Assembly (NCBI GenBank): GCA_016719945.1 | Contig: JADJYE010000019.1 | Coordinates: forward strand, 43,576 to 107,575 | DNA from: Polyangiaceae bacterium | Lineage (GTDB): Bacteria; Myxococcota_A; Polyangia; Polyangiales; Polyangiaceae | Direction of reading: 5' to 3' | DNA length: 64,000 nt | Part shown: piece after piece, positions 54,501 through 62,437 of the stretch | Layout of the letters: each line of letters starts with the position of its first letter | Position numbering within the stretch: the first letter of the stretch is position 1 | Made by a program: the position numbers and the translations under genes | The notes under the pieces: model-generated | The model's database searches: none | The model's input: the letters and a program-made list of their open reading frames with translations, nothing else | What the model was told of the DNA's origin: nothing

Positions 54501-55358
54501 CTATGCTCGTGGCTTGCGTTTCCTGAGCGTCATCGTCTGCGCCGCCCGGGCGACCAGCTCGCCGCGCTCGTCCCATAGGTTGGCCGAGGCGACCGCGAAG
54601 CCGGCGCGCGCGCGCTCGGCGAAGGACTCGACGAGGATCCACTCGCCGTGGGCCGGGGCGAGGAAATAGACGGTGAGGTCGAGGCTGGGCATGAGCAGGC
54701 GCTCGTGGTCCGGCCCCAGCTTGCGCGCGAGCGCGGGGGGCATGGTGTCCGCGATGGGCGGCAGCGCGAGCGGATCGAAATGGCCGTGCGCGTCGCGTTG
54801 CGGGACCTTGTAGCGATACCAGAAGCCCGCGTGCGCGGGCCCCGCGCTCCAGCCGGGCTTCCACATGGGCTCGCCGATCGCGAGCGCGAGCTCGAGGTGC
54901 TTGTAGATGTTGAACGGCGAGTCGTGCTGCTCACCGCGCCTGGTGGTCGTCTTCACGGCCTCGTCGGGCCCGGGGACGCTCGGCATCTCGACCCCGAGCA
55001 CGTCGGGGCCAGGCCGCTCTCGCACGAAGGTGGCAGTGACCTCGAGGCCCGGGCCCGGCTGGTTGCGCCCGGTGAGGCAGGCGCGGAGCTGGGCCGCGCT
55101 GTCGCCCCGGCGCAGCACCTTCACCTCGACGGTCACGTCCCCGGGCTGCACGGCTTGGCAGAAGATGGTCGTCGCGGAGAGCAGGAACAGCCCCGGGTCC
55201 GAGAGCTCGGCCACCATCGCCCTCAGCGCGATCGTCATCAGCACGCCGCCGCACGGATTGAAGTAATTCCAGTGGTCGGGCAGCGCACAGACGTAGGTCC
55301 CTGGCACCTTCGGAACGGCGACCACCGCCGTGTCGCGTGCGAGGTCGGCCGGGCTCAC
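54501..55358 (-). CDS. Acyl-CoA thioesterase, double-hotdog type
   Basis: A 285-aa protein of the TesB-like/PF13622 thioesterase type. Two hotdog halves are seen: the N-terminal half with WNYFNPCGGVLMTIALRAM and PGDVTVEVKVLRRG, and the C-terminal half with LDLTVYFLAPAHGEWILV and GFAVASANLWDERGELVARA. It would hydrolyse acyl-CoA or a related thioester. GTG at 55358 gives a normal N-terminus. It ends right at the margin of the anomalous stretch; the last residues (TLRKRKPRA) look like a natural C-terminus. The DUF2169 gene lies 13 bp upstream on the same strand. Confidence 0.82.
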   Translation of the reverse strand: MSPADLARDTAVVAVPKVPGTYVCALPDHWNYFNPCGGVLMTIALRAMVAELSDPGLFLLSATTIFCQAVQPGDVTVEVKVLRRGDSAAQLRACLTGRNQPGPGLEVTATFVRERPGPDVLGVEMPSVPGPDEAVKTTTRRGEQHDSPFNIYKHLELALAIGEPMWKPGWSAGPAHAGFWYRYKVPQRDAHGHFDPLALPPIADTMPPALARKLGPDHERLLMPSLDLTVYFLAPAHGEWILVESFAERARAGFAVASANLWDERGELVARAAQTMTLRKRKPRA

Positions 55359-55371
55359 GCCGCGCGGTCGC

Positions 55372-57183
55372 TCATCGCTTGAGCTTCTTGTAGAGGTCCT
55401 GCTTCAGGCTCGCCCGAGCTGCCGGCTTGGGCTTCGGGGGCATCACCGGGGCGGGGGTGTCGAGCTCCTTCGCCCACGGGTCGGCGTTCTTCGCCGGTGG
55501 GCTGGGCGGCGGCGCTGCGGGTCTCGCCTCGACGGGCGGGGGCTCGACGGCCCGCGGCGGCGGCGGTGGCGGTGGCGGGACCGACATCGGCGCCTCGAGC
55601 CGCGCCGGCGCCACCGTCGTCTCCTCGTCTGCCATGTCGGAGATCGGCGCGGTATCCTCGTTGAAGATGGGGCGGGTGTCCGGGCCTGGCATCGAGGCTG
55701 GGGCCAGCTGCGCCGCGGAGCGGTCGGCCCACGGCGTGCCCTCCTTCGTCGTGGGGGAGGTGGCGCGAGGTGCCTGACGCGAGCGATCGAACGGCAGCGA
55801 CTTGGGGGGGTCGTCCGGCTCGATCACCATCGTCGAATGGCGCGGGGCAGGCTCGGGCTCGAGCACCATCGTCGATGTGCGACGATCCGACTCGACCTCG
55901 ATGAGCATCGTCGACGCGCGGCGCGGGGCAGCCTCGAGGATGCCCTGTGGGGCGGCCGCGACGGTGGCCGGAGGGGGAGGTTGGCGCCGCACCGGCTCTG
56001 GGATCGGCTCTGGCTCGAGCACCATCGTGCCTGCGCGGCCTGCGCGGTCCCCACCCGCCACCGACCCCTCGAACGGCAAGGAGCCCCCGCCACGCGCGGC
56101 CTCCGGCTCGCTGATCACCGCGGTCGTGCCGAACGAAGGCTGCGCCGTCGACTTGGCGCGCTGCGCCTGAAAGCCGGCCACGGTGCTCAGATCAGGGAAG
56201 GAGAAAGGGACCTCGGGCGCCTCGAGGGCGCCGGCGATCCGCAGCCCGGCGAGATCACGCTCGTCGATCAGCGACGCGCCGCGGAAGACGATGTCCGCCC
56301 GGAGCGTGTCGGGCTCGAGGTGCACGGTGTCGATGCGGAGGCTGAGCGGGATGCGATCGCCCCGCGACGTCTGGGCGATCGCGACCCCGCGCGCAGCGGG
56401 CAACGACGTGCGCAGGAGGCCGAGCTCCGGGTGCATGTTCACGATCGCGATGACGTCGCCCGGGAGCAGCTCCTGCGTCTGCTGATCGCTCGGCGCGGTC
56501 TGGTAATACGCGTCGTCGAAGTCGTCGGGGACCTCGACGTCGGAGCCTTGGTTCGCGTGGCTCCGCGTCATGCTCCCGCGCTTCGATTGCCTCATCGGCC
56601 AGACGCTGGGGATGGGGCCCATCCCAGCCGGGCCAGCGCCGCCCTGCGTGGAGTGCATCACGTTGGGGAGCATCAGCATGCCCTCGGCGTCGACGTCCAT
56701 GCCGATTCCGACGGGGTTCTCGCGCGAGGACATGCCACCGAGCGCGCGCTCGTAGATGATCGGCATCGACTCGAAGGGCTTCGCGAGCGGCGCTGTCGCC
56801 CCTGGGCGGGCTCGCCGATCTCCCATGATCTCGAGCCGCTTGTTGATCAGGATGGTGGACGCCCGCTGCACCGCGAGCCGAACGGTGGTCTGCGTCGTCG
56901 TCTGCCCGGCGCCTGCGTAGGCTGAGCCCACCACGACGACCTCCGGCCTCGGCACCGTCAGCGCCAGGTCGCTCCCCCTGACGAGGCTGGCCACAGGGTT
57001 GCCCCGGTAGTGCCGCTCCTCGACGACGATCGGGGCCGGCTGCACCACCGCCATCGGCGCGTCGGGCTGGATGCGCAGGGTCGCCTTCACGACCACCGTG
57101 AACAGGCGGCGCTGGCGGTGCCGCCAGGCACGCGCAGCCACCGCCACGGGACCGAACGGCAGGACTTCCAGTGCCAGCGCCAT
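55372..57183 (-). CDS. DUF2169-domain protein with repeated TMV-x-E motifs
   Basis: A 603-aa cytosolic protein. Residues 1-330 match DUF2169, a domain linked to type VI secretion loci and effectors: FTVVVKATLRI, RPEVVVVGSAYAG and NKRLEIMGDR. Downstream (about 330-500) is a disordered region with at least four spaced copies of T-M-[VL]-[LI]-E (TMVLEPE, TMLIEVE, TMVLEPE, TMVIEPD) and two SLPF-[ED] motifs, then a Pro-rich tail ending in basic residues. The TMxxE pattern is like phosphothreonine motifs bound by FHA domains. No other T6SS component is visible. ATG at 57183 was chosen over a longer frame because the DUF2169 domain starts here. Confidence 0.8.
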   Translation of the reverse strand: MALALEVLPFGPVAVAARAWRHRQRRLFTVVVKATLRIQPDAPMAVVQPAPIVVEERHYRGNPVASLVRGSDLALTVPRPEVVVVGSAYAGAGQTTTQTTVRLAVQRASTILINKRLEIMGDRRARPGATAPLAKPFESMPIIYERALGGMSSRENPVGIGMDVDAEGMLMLPNVMHSTQGGAGPAGMGPIPSVWPMRQSKRGSMTRSHANQGSDVEVPDDFDDAYYQTAPSDQQTQELLPGDVIAIVNMHPELGLLRTSLPAARGVAIAQTSRGDRIPLSLRIDTVHLEPDTLRADIVFRGASLIDERDLAGLRIAGALEAPEVPFSFPDLSTVAGFQAQRAKSTAQPSFGTTAVISEPEAARGGGSLPFEGSVAGGDRAGRAGTMVLEPEPIPEPVRRQPPPPATVAAAPQGILEAAPRRASTMLIEVESDRRTSTMVLEPEPAPRHSTMVIEPDDPPKSLPFDRSRQAPRATSPTTKEGTPWADRSAAQLAPASMPGPDTRPIFNEDTAPISDMADEETTVAPARLEAPMSVPPPPPPPPRAVEPPPVEARPAAPPPSPPAKNADPWAKELDTPAPVMPPKPKPAARASLKQDLYKKLKR

Positions 57184-57269
57184 CGACAATGCCTGGCAGC
57201 AACCTACCAAGTCGCCAGCCGGCAGCGCTCGAAAATGTGCCGCCGGCTCGGTCCGCAGGCGCCCAGCGA

Positions 57270-57284
57270 TTTTCTTTCTAAGAA
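57270..57284. promoter_or_regulatory. TTTCTT-N3-AAGAAA dyad between DUF2169 and ECF sigma genes
   Basis: Perfect 6-bp arms lie in the 164-bp gap separating two divergent genes, 63 bp before the ECF start. Possible operator. No clear ECF-type -35/-10 pair is visible in the gap. Confidence 0.35.
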
Positions 57285-57347
57285 ACGCCCGGGCTCCGCG
57301 TCGACGAGCAGAGGGACACGGCAGTAGCCTCCCCACGACGCTCGCTC

Positions 57348-57893
57348 ATGTTGATGATGGTGCTTGCCAACCCGGAGAAGGGCTGGGTCCTCTCCGCGCT
57401 CGAACGCCACGAGGCGTCCTTGCTCCGGTTCGCCGCGACCATCGTCGGCCCTGACGACGCTCGAGACGTGGTCCAAGACACGTTCCTCGAGCTCTGCCGG
57501 GTGAAGCAGGCCGACGTCGAGGGGCACCTGGTGCCGTGGCTCTTCACCGTCTGCCGCAACAAGGCCCTGACCCTCCGTCGGGGCACCAAGCGGCGTGCCA
57601 ACGAGGAGGAAGTCATGGGGATCGCGAGCGTGGAAGCTGGCCCACACGGAGAGTTGGAGCGCAAGGAGGACGGCGAGACCGTCGCCGCCTTGCTCGCCCA
57701 GCTCCCCGAGCGGAGCCGTGAGGTCGTGGCGCTGAAGTTCGCCGGAGGCCTCAGCTACAAGGAGATCGCCGAGGTGACCGGGCTCACCGTGAGCCACGTC
57801 GGCGTCATCCTGCACGAGGCGCTGTCGAAGGTGCGCGAGCGGGTGACGAAGCGCGAACGGGCCCAGGTCCTCAACGCCGGGAGGCGCTCATGA
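57348..57893 (+). CDS. ECF-type RNA polymerase sigma factor
   Basis: A 181-aa extracytoplasmic-function sigma factor. Region 2 includes LLRFAATIVGPDDARDVVQDTFLELCR and WLFTVCRNKALTLRR; region 4 has LPERSREVVALKFAGGLSYKEIAEVTGL, a helix-turn-helix, followed by SHVGVILHEALSKVRER. Spacing is normal and complete. The stop overlaps the ATG of the vWA gene (ATGA), so the partner, likely the anti-sigma factor, is co-translated. ATG at 57348 is the first of three close ATG codons. Confidence 0.93.
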   Translation: MLMMVLANPEKGWVLSALERHEASLLRFAATIVGPDDARDVVQDTFLELCRVKQADVEGHLVPWLFTVCRNKALTLRRGTKRRANEEEVMGIASVEAGPHGELERKEDGETVAALLAQLPERSREVVALKFAGGLSYKEIAEVTGLTVSHVGVILHEALSKVRERVTKRERAQVLNAGRRS

Positions 57894-59809
57894 TCCCCCA
57901 GTCTGACCCCAGGCTCACCGCCTACACCCTCGGCGAGATGACCGACGACGAGCGTCGAGCGTTCGAGGCCGAGCTGACCGCGTCCGATGAGTCCCAGCGT
58001 CTCGTGTCCGAGCTCGCGGGCGCGGCCGATCTCGTGCGCGCCGAGCTGGCCAAGGAGCCGCCGCCGAAGCTCGAGGCCCCGCATCGCGAGAAGGTCGAGC
58101 GCGCCGCCGCCGTCGCGCCGCGGGCCGAGGGCGCCGCGCCTCCCGACCTGCGAGCCGAGAGGCTCGCGCCGGTCGTCCCGCTTCGTCCCTCGTTCGGCAG
58201 GCGCGCCCTCACCATCGCCGCTCCTCTGGCGGTCGCCGCGGGCGTGGCCTTCGTGATCGCGAACAGCTCGATGAAGTCTGACTCGGCGCCGGCCAGCGCC
58301 CCTGAAGACAAGGGGGCCAGCCGAGCGAGCGCGATGGCCACGAGCCGTCACTTCGGCATGGCCGCCGCGACCGCCACGGCCGCCGTCGACCAGCCGATGG
58401 CGTCGGCGTGGGCCAAGACGCCGATGCCCGGCCGGATGAAGCAGGACGCGGACGGCGACGACGGCCTGCCTCCGACCCACACGGGGTCCGTCGGCCTGCC
58501 GGAGAACCCTTTCGTCGAGGCGACGAAGGACCCGCAGTCCACGTTCTCGATCGACGTCGACACCGCGAGCTACTCGCTGGTGCGCCGCCTGATCGAGTCG
58601 GGCGGCAAGCCCGACGCGAGCGCGGTCCGCATCGAGGAGATGGTCAACTACTTCACCTACTCGTACCCGGAGCCCAACGACTCCGCGTTCGGCGTGTACA
58701 CCGACACCACCGCGGCGCCGTGGGCGCCCGAGCACCGGATCGTCCGCATCGGCCTCAAGGGTCGGACGATCGACATGGCGAAGCGCCCCGCCTCCAACCT
58801 CGTGTTCCTGATCGACGCGTCGGGCTCGATGGGCGGCCCGGATCGGATGGACCTCTTGAAGAAGGGCTTCGAGCTGTTGGTCGAGCAGCTCGACGCGCGC
58901 GACACCGTCTCCATCGTGGCGTACGCCGGCGCGTCGGGCCTCGTCCTGCCGCCGACCAAGGGCACCGAGAAGAAGACGATCCTCGCCGCGCTCGACGGGC
59001 TGAACGCCGGCGGGTCCACGAACGGCGGCAGCGGCATCCAGCTCGCATACAAGACGGCGAAGGAGAACTTCGTCGATGGCGGGTCCAACAGGGTGATCCT
59101 CGCGACCGACGGCGACTTCAACGTGGGCATCACGAGCCACGCCGACCTCGTCAAGCTGGTGGAAGACCAGGCCAAGTCGGGCACGTTCCTCACGGTCCTG
59201 GGCTTCGGCCTCGGGAACCTGAAGGACCACACGATGGAGCAGCTCGCCGACAAGGGCAACGGCAACTACGCCTACGTGGACAACGTGCGCGAGGCTCGCA
59301 AGGTGCTGGTCGACCAAGCCGCGGGGACGCTCAACACGATCGCGAAGGACGTGAAGATCCAGGTCACCTTCGATCCGAAGAGCGTGCAGTCGTTCAGGCT
59401 GATCGGCTACGAGAACCGCGTCCTTGCGCACAAGGACTTCGAGGACGACACCAAGGACGCCGGCGAGATCGGCGCCGGGCACACGGTGACCGCCCTGTAC
59501 GAGATCGTGCCGAAGGGCGCGGGCGCGGGCCCCACCCACGTCGCGGACGTCGCCCTCCGCTACAAGATGCCCGACGGCGCGACGAGCAGGCTGGTCGAGA
59601 CGAAGGTCTTCTCGAGCGCGTCGACCGACCTGAGGTTCGCGGCGAGCGTCGCCGGCTTCGGCATGCTGCTCCGGGGCTCGCCCCACAAAGGCGACCTGAC
59701 CTTCAGCAAGGTGGTCGACATCGCGAACGGCGCGACCGGCGACGACGCCGACGGGCACCGACGCGAGTTCGTGGGCCTGGTGATGAAGGCCGGCGGCATC
59801 GGGAAGTAA
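57890..59809 (+). CDS. YfbK-like vWA protein with anti-sigma-like N-terminus
   Basis: A 639-aa membrane protein. The first 60 residues (LTAYTLGEMTDDERRAFEAELTA) resemble the zinc-finger anti-sigma fold but without the CxxC/HxxxC ligands. A transmembrane helix (about 108-128) follows. The exported part carries a YfbK N-terminal region (FSIDVDTASYSLVRR), a von Willebrand A domain with the MIDAS motif DASGSMGG (about residue 309) and ATDGDFNVG, then a C-terminal DUF3520-like region. Overlap with the ECF gene suggests that it tethers and releases the sigma factor in response to an external signal (inference). Confidence 0.88.
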   Translation: MIPQSDPRLTAYTLGEMTDDERRAFEAELTASDESQRLVSELAGAADLVRAELAKEPPPKLEAPHREKVERAAAVAPRAEGAAPPDLRAERLAPVVPLRPSFGRRALTIAAPLAVAAGVAFVIANSSMKSDSAPASAPEDKGASRASAMATSRHFGMAAATATAAVDQPMASAWAKTPMPGRMKQDADGDDGLPPTHTGSVGLPENPFVEATKDPQSTFSIDVDTASYSLVRRLIESGGKPDASAVRIEEMVNYFTYSYPEPNDSAFGVYTDTTAAPWAPEHRIVRIGLKGRTIDMAKRPASNLVFLIDASGSMGGPDRMDLLKKGFELLVEQLDARDTVSIVAYAGASGLVLPPTKGTEKKTILAALDGLNAGGSTNGGSGIQLAYKTAKENFVDGGSNRVILATDGDFNVGITSHADLVKLVEDQAKSGTFLTVLGFGLGNLKDHTMEQLADKGNGNYAYVDNVREARKVLVDQAAGTLNTIAKDVKIQVTFDPKSVQSFRLIGYENRVLAHKDFEDDTKDAGEIGAGHTVTALYEIVPKGAGAGPTHVADVALRYKMPDGATSRLVETKVFSSASTDLRFAASVAGFGMLLRGSPHKGDLTFSKVVDIANGATGDDADGHRREFVGLVMKAGGIGK

Positions 59810-59858
59810 GCGCGGTTCATATCTGGGCGCGGCGCGAGCGGTCTATCATCGACGGCTC

Positions 59859-62411
59859 GTGCCCGCGCCCTCACGATTCAGCTCTGCGCTCAGCTCCGCG
59901 AAGAGGTCGCTCCTCAGGCCGGCGGGCGCGATGGTGGTCGGCGGGGACCCGAAGCGCGAGGCCGTGCGCCGCCTGCGCATCCTGTGCACGTTCTCGTCGG
60001 TCGCGCCGCTCATCGGGATGGTCCTGATGATCATCTTCACGCCCGAGGGCTCGCCGATCCGCGCCTCGCGAGAGCTCTACCTCGCCTCCATCGTCGGCAT
60101 CGTCGCGCTGTCGATCGCGGTCAACCACGTCCTCGGCCGACAAGACATCCCGCTCGCTCGGCGGCTCGATATCGGCTTCGGCTACCAGGTGATGGGCGCG
60201 CTCGGCGTCGCGACGATGCGCCACATCGTCCCCTGGGCTCCTGGCGACGGGTTTCGTGAGGTGTCGCCCGTCGCCATCCTCATCGTGCTGTTCGCCGCGC
60301 TCATCCCCAACGTCCCGCGCCGGACCTTCTTCGCCTCGCTGTGCGCCGCCGCGATGGAGCCCGTCGGGCTCGGCATCTCCCTGGCCATGGGCAACCCCAC
60401 GCCGTCGCCCGCGCAGATCTTCGCCATCTGCATCGGACCGCTCGCCGCGGTCGGCGCGGCGACCATCATCAGCCAGGTCGTGTATGGCCTCGCGCAGGAC
60501 GTCGAGGCGGCGCGCAGGCTCGGCAGCTATCGCCTCGTGTCCAAGCTCGGGGCCGGGGGGATGGGTGAGGTGTGGCGCGCCGAGCACGACCTCTTGGCGC
60601 GTCCGGCGGCGGTGAAGCTCATCCAGCCGAAGGGCGACGGCGACGGCAAGACGTCCGATCTCTCGAGGTTCGAGCGCGAGGCCCAGGCGACGGCGCTGTT
60701 GCAGTCTCCGCACACCGTGCAGCTCTACGACTTCGGCTCTTCGGACGACGGGACCTTCTACTACGTGATGGAGCTGCTCGACGGCGTCGATCTCGAGCAG
60801 CTCGTGCGCGAGACGGGGCCCTTGCCACCGGCCCGCGCGGTCCACGTGCTGGTGCAGGTCTGCAAGTCGCTCGGCGAGGCGCACGCGCACGGCCTCGTGC
60901 ACCGCGACGTGAAGCCGGCCAACGTGCTCCTCTGTCGTTATGGTCGGGAGCTCGATTTTGCGAAGGTCCTCGATTTCGGCCTGGTGAAGCCGGCCCACGA
61001 CAAGGACAAGCAAGGCTTCGGCGCGACGGTGACCGCGGCCAACGCGATCGTCGGCACGCCCGCGTACATGGCCCCCGAGATGGTGCTCTCGGGCGAGGTG
61101 GATCATCGGGCCGACCTGTATTCGCTCGGCTGCGTGGCGTATTGGCTGCTGACCGGGCGGTTCAGAACAATGCGCATGAAGGCGATCGACAAGATGGCCG
61201 CCGGATGATCTATGGAACTTGTGAGCACCGAGGCGGAGATCAGAGCGAAGTGGGCGGTGTTGTCGCCGCTGATGGGACGACTGCGAGACTCTGGGCTGGA
61301 GCTGAGGGGAGGCCAGCGGTCAGATCGCGATGGTGGAGCGTGCGACAGGGCTTTCGCGAACGACGATCCGCGCTGGTCGCGACGAGCTTCGGCGAGGCCA
61401 CGAAATACACGTCCACGCCCCGGAGGAGGGCGTCCTCGTCTCGAGGAAATTGACCCGGAGCTGCCGGCGGCGCTCGAGCGATTGGTGGATCCGGTAACGC
61501 GCGGAGACCCGGAGTCGCCGCTGCGGTGGACATCGAAGAGCACGCGAAAGTTGGCGGACAGCCCGATCAGCCCGCGAAGGTCGCGGAGGGTCGGCTCACG
61601 CGCAGGGGACGCAGAAGACGACCGAGGGCACCGACCACCCGGATCGCAACGACCAATTCGAGTTCATCAACGATCGAGTTGAGGCGTTTCAGGTGCGCGG
61701 CGCGCCCGTCATCTCGGTCGACACCAAGAAGAAGGAACTGGTCGGAGACTTCTACAAGCGGGCCACGACTTTCCCGGCGACGCTCTGCAAGGCGGTGTAC
61801 GACATCGCGAAGAACGGGGTTGGGTGAATGTCGGTAGGGTTGGAGCCATCGGGCGGTGGTGGAGGCAGAGGGCCCGGGGAACCCACACCCGAGCTGGGGC
61901 ACAACGCCACGCCCGGGGCGGCTGCGGCGCTCCGGACCTCCACCCCATCGAAATGGAACAAAACATTCCAGGGGGGGCCCAGCCTGGTTCCACCAGAACC
62001 TCGGGGTAAACCCGCCGCGACGCACTCGTGCGAGCGGTTCCGGGCGGCACCATCCCCCGAAAGTAATGGTCAGACAGCCGACGGCCCTTGGTGTTCGAGG
62101 GCGACTCGCTGGTCAAGCTCGCGGTCCAGCACCTGCACGACGCGCCGCGCCCGCCCTCCGAGCTGTGCGACCACGAGCTACCTCCGGCCCTCGAGCAGCT
62201 CATCCTCGACTGCCTCGCGAAGGATCCCGTCAAGCGCCCCACGAGCGTGGAGGAGATCGAGCGCAGGCTGCTCGTGATCGCCGCTGCCTGCCCGTGGTCG
62301 CAGGACGACGCGCGCGCCTTCTGGGACGCGCACCCGCTGGCAGCGGGCCCCGCGACCGAGGCCGCGCTCGCGCCCACGGTGGAGGCGGCGTCGCCTCGGC
62401 CGGCAGCCTGA
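59859..62411 (+). pseudogene. Membrane Ser/Thr kinase gene split by an IS remnant
   Basis: Two in-frame pieces. 59859-61160 encodes about five transmembrane helices (40-200), then a kinase domain with GAGGMGEVWRAEH, AVKLIQP, HRDVKPAN, LDFGLVKP and YMAPE, up to CVAYWLLTGR. After 927 bp of unrelated sequence the frame resumes at 62088 with LVFEGDSLVKLAVQHL and the end of the kinase fold (LDCLAKDPVKRPTSVEEIE), stopping at 62411. Rejoined, it would be about 541 residues. As it stands the first piece stops at 61208 and lacks subdomains X-XI, so it is presumably inactive. N-terminal membrane helices followed by a cytosolic kinase are unlike the other kinases here. Confidence 0.85.
61161..62087 (+). 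mobile_element. Decayed ISAzo13-like element (DDE transposase remnant)
   Basis: The 927-bp insert contains pieces of one transposase in several frames, all on the plus strand: EAEIRAKWAVLSPLMG and IAMVERATGLSRTTIR (N-terminal helix-turn-helix part), DPELPAALERLVDPVTRGDP and RWTSKSTRKLA, then FINDRVEAF and VISVDTKKKELVGDF, which contains the first catalytic Asp. The last part (SKWN region) is only faintly recognisable. These blocks are typical of ISAzo13/Rhodopirellula-type transposases. The element is shorter than an intact copy and frameshifted repeatedly, so inactive. I could not identify clear terminal inverted repeats or a target duplication; limits are set by the resumption of kinase homology. 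Confidence 0.75.
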
Positions 62412-62437
62412 CCACGACGGCGTGGTAGAACCCCACG

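Noticed and set aside
55372..57183. A full type VI secretion cluster around the DUF2169 gene
   Set aside because: No TssA-M, VgrG or Hcp-like gene is visible on either side; only the DUF2169 domain suggests the link.
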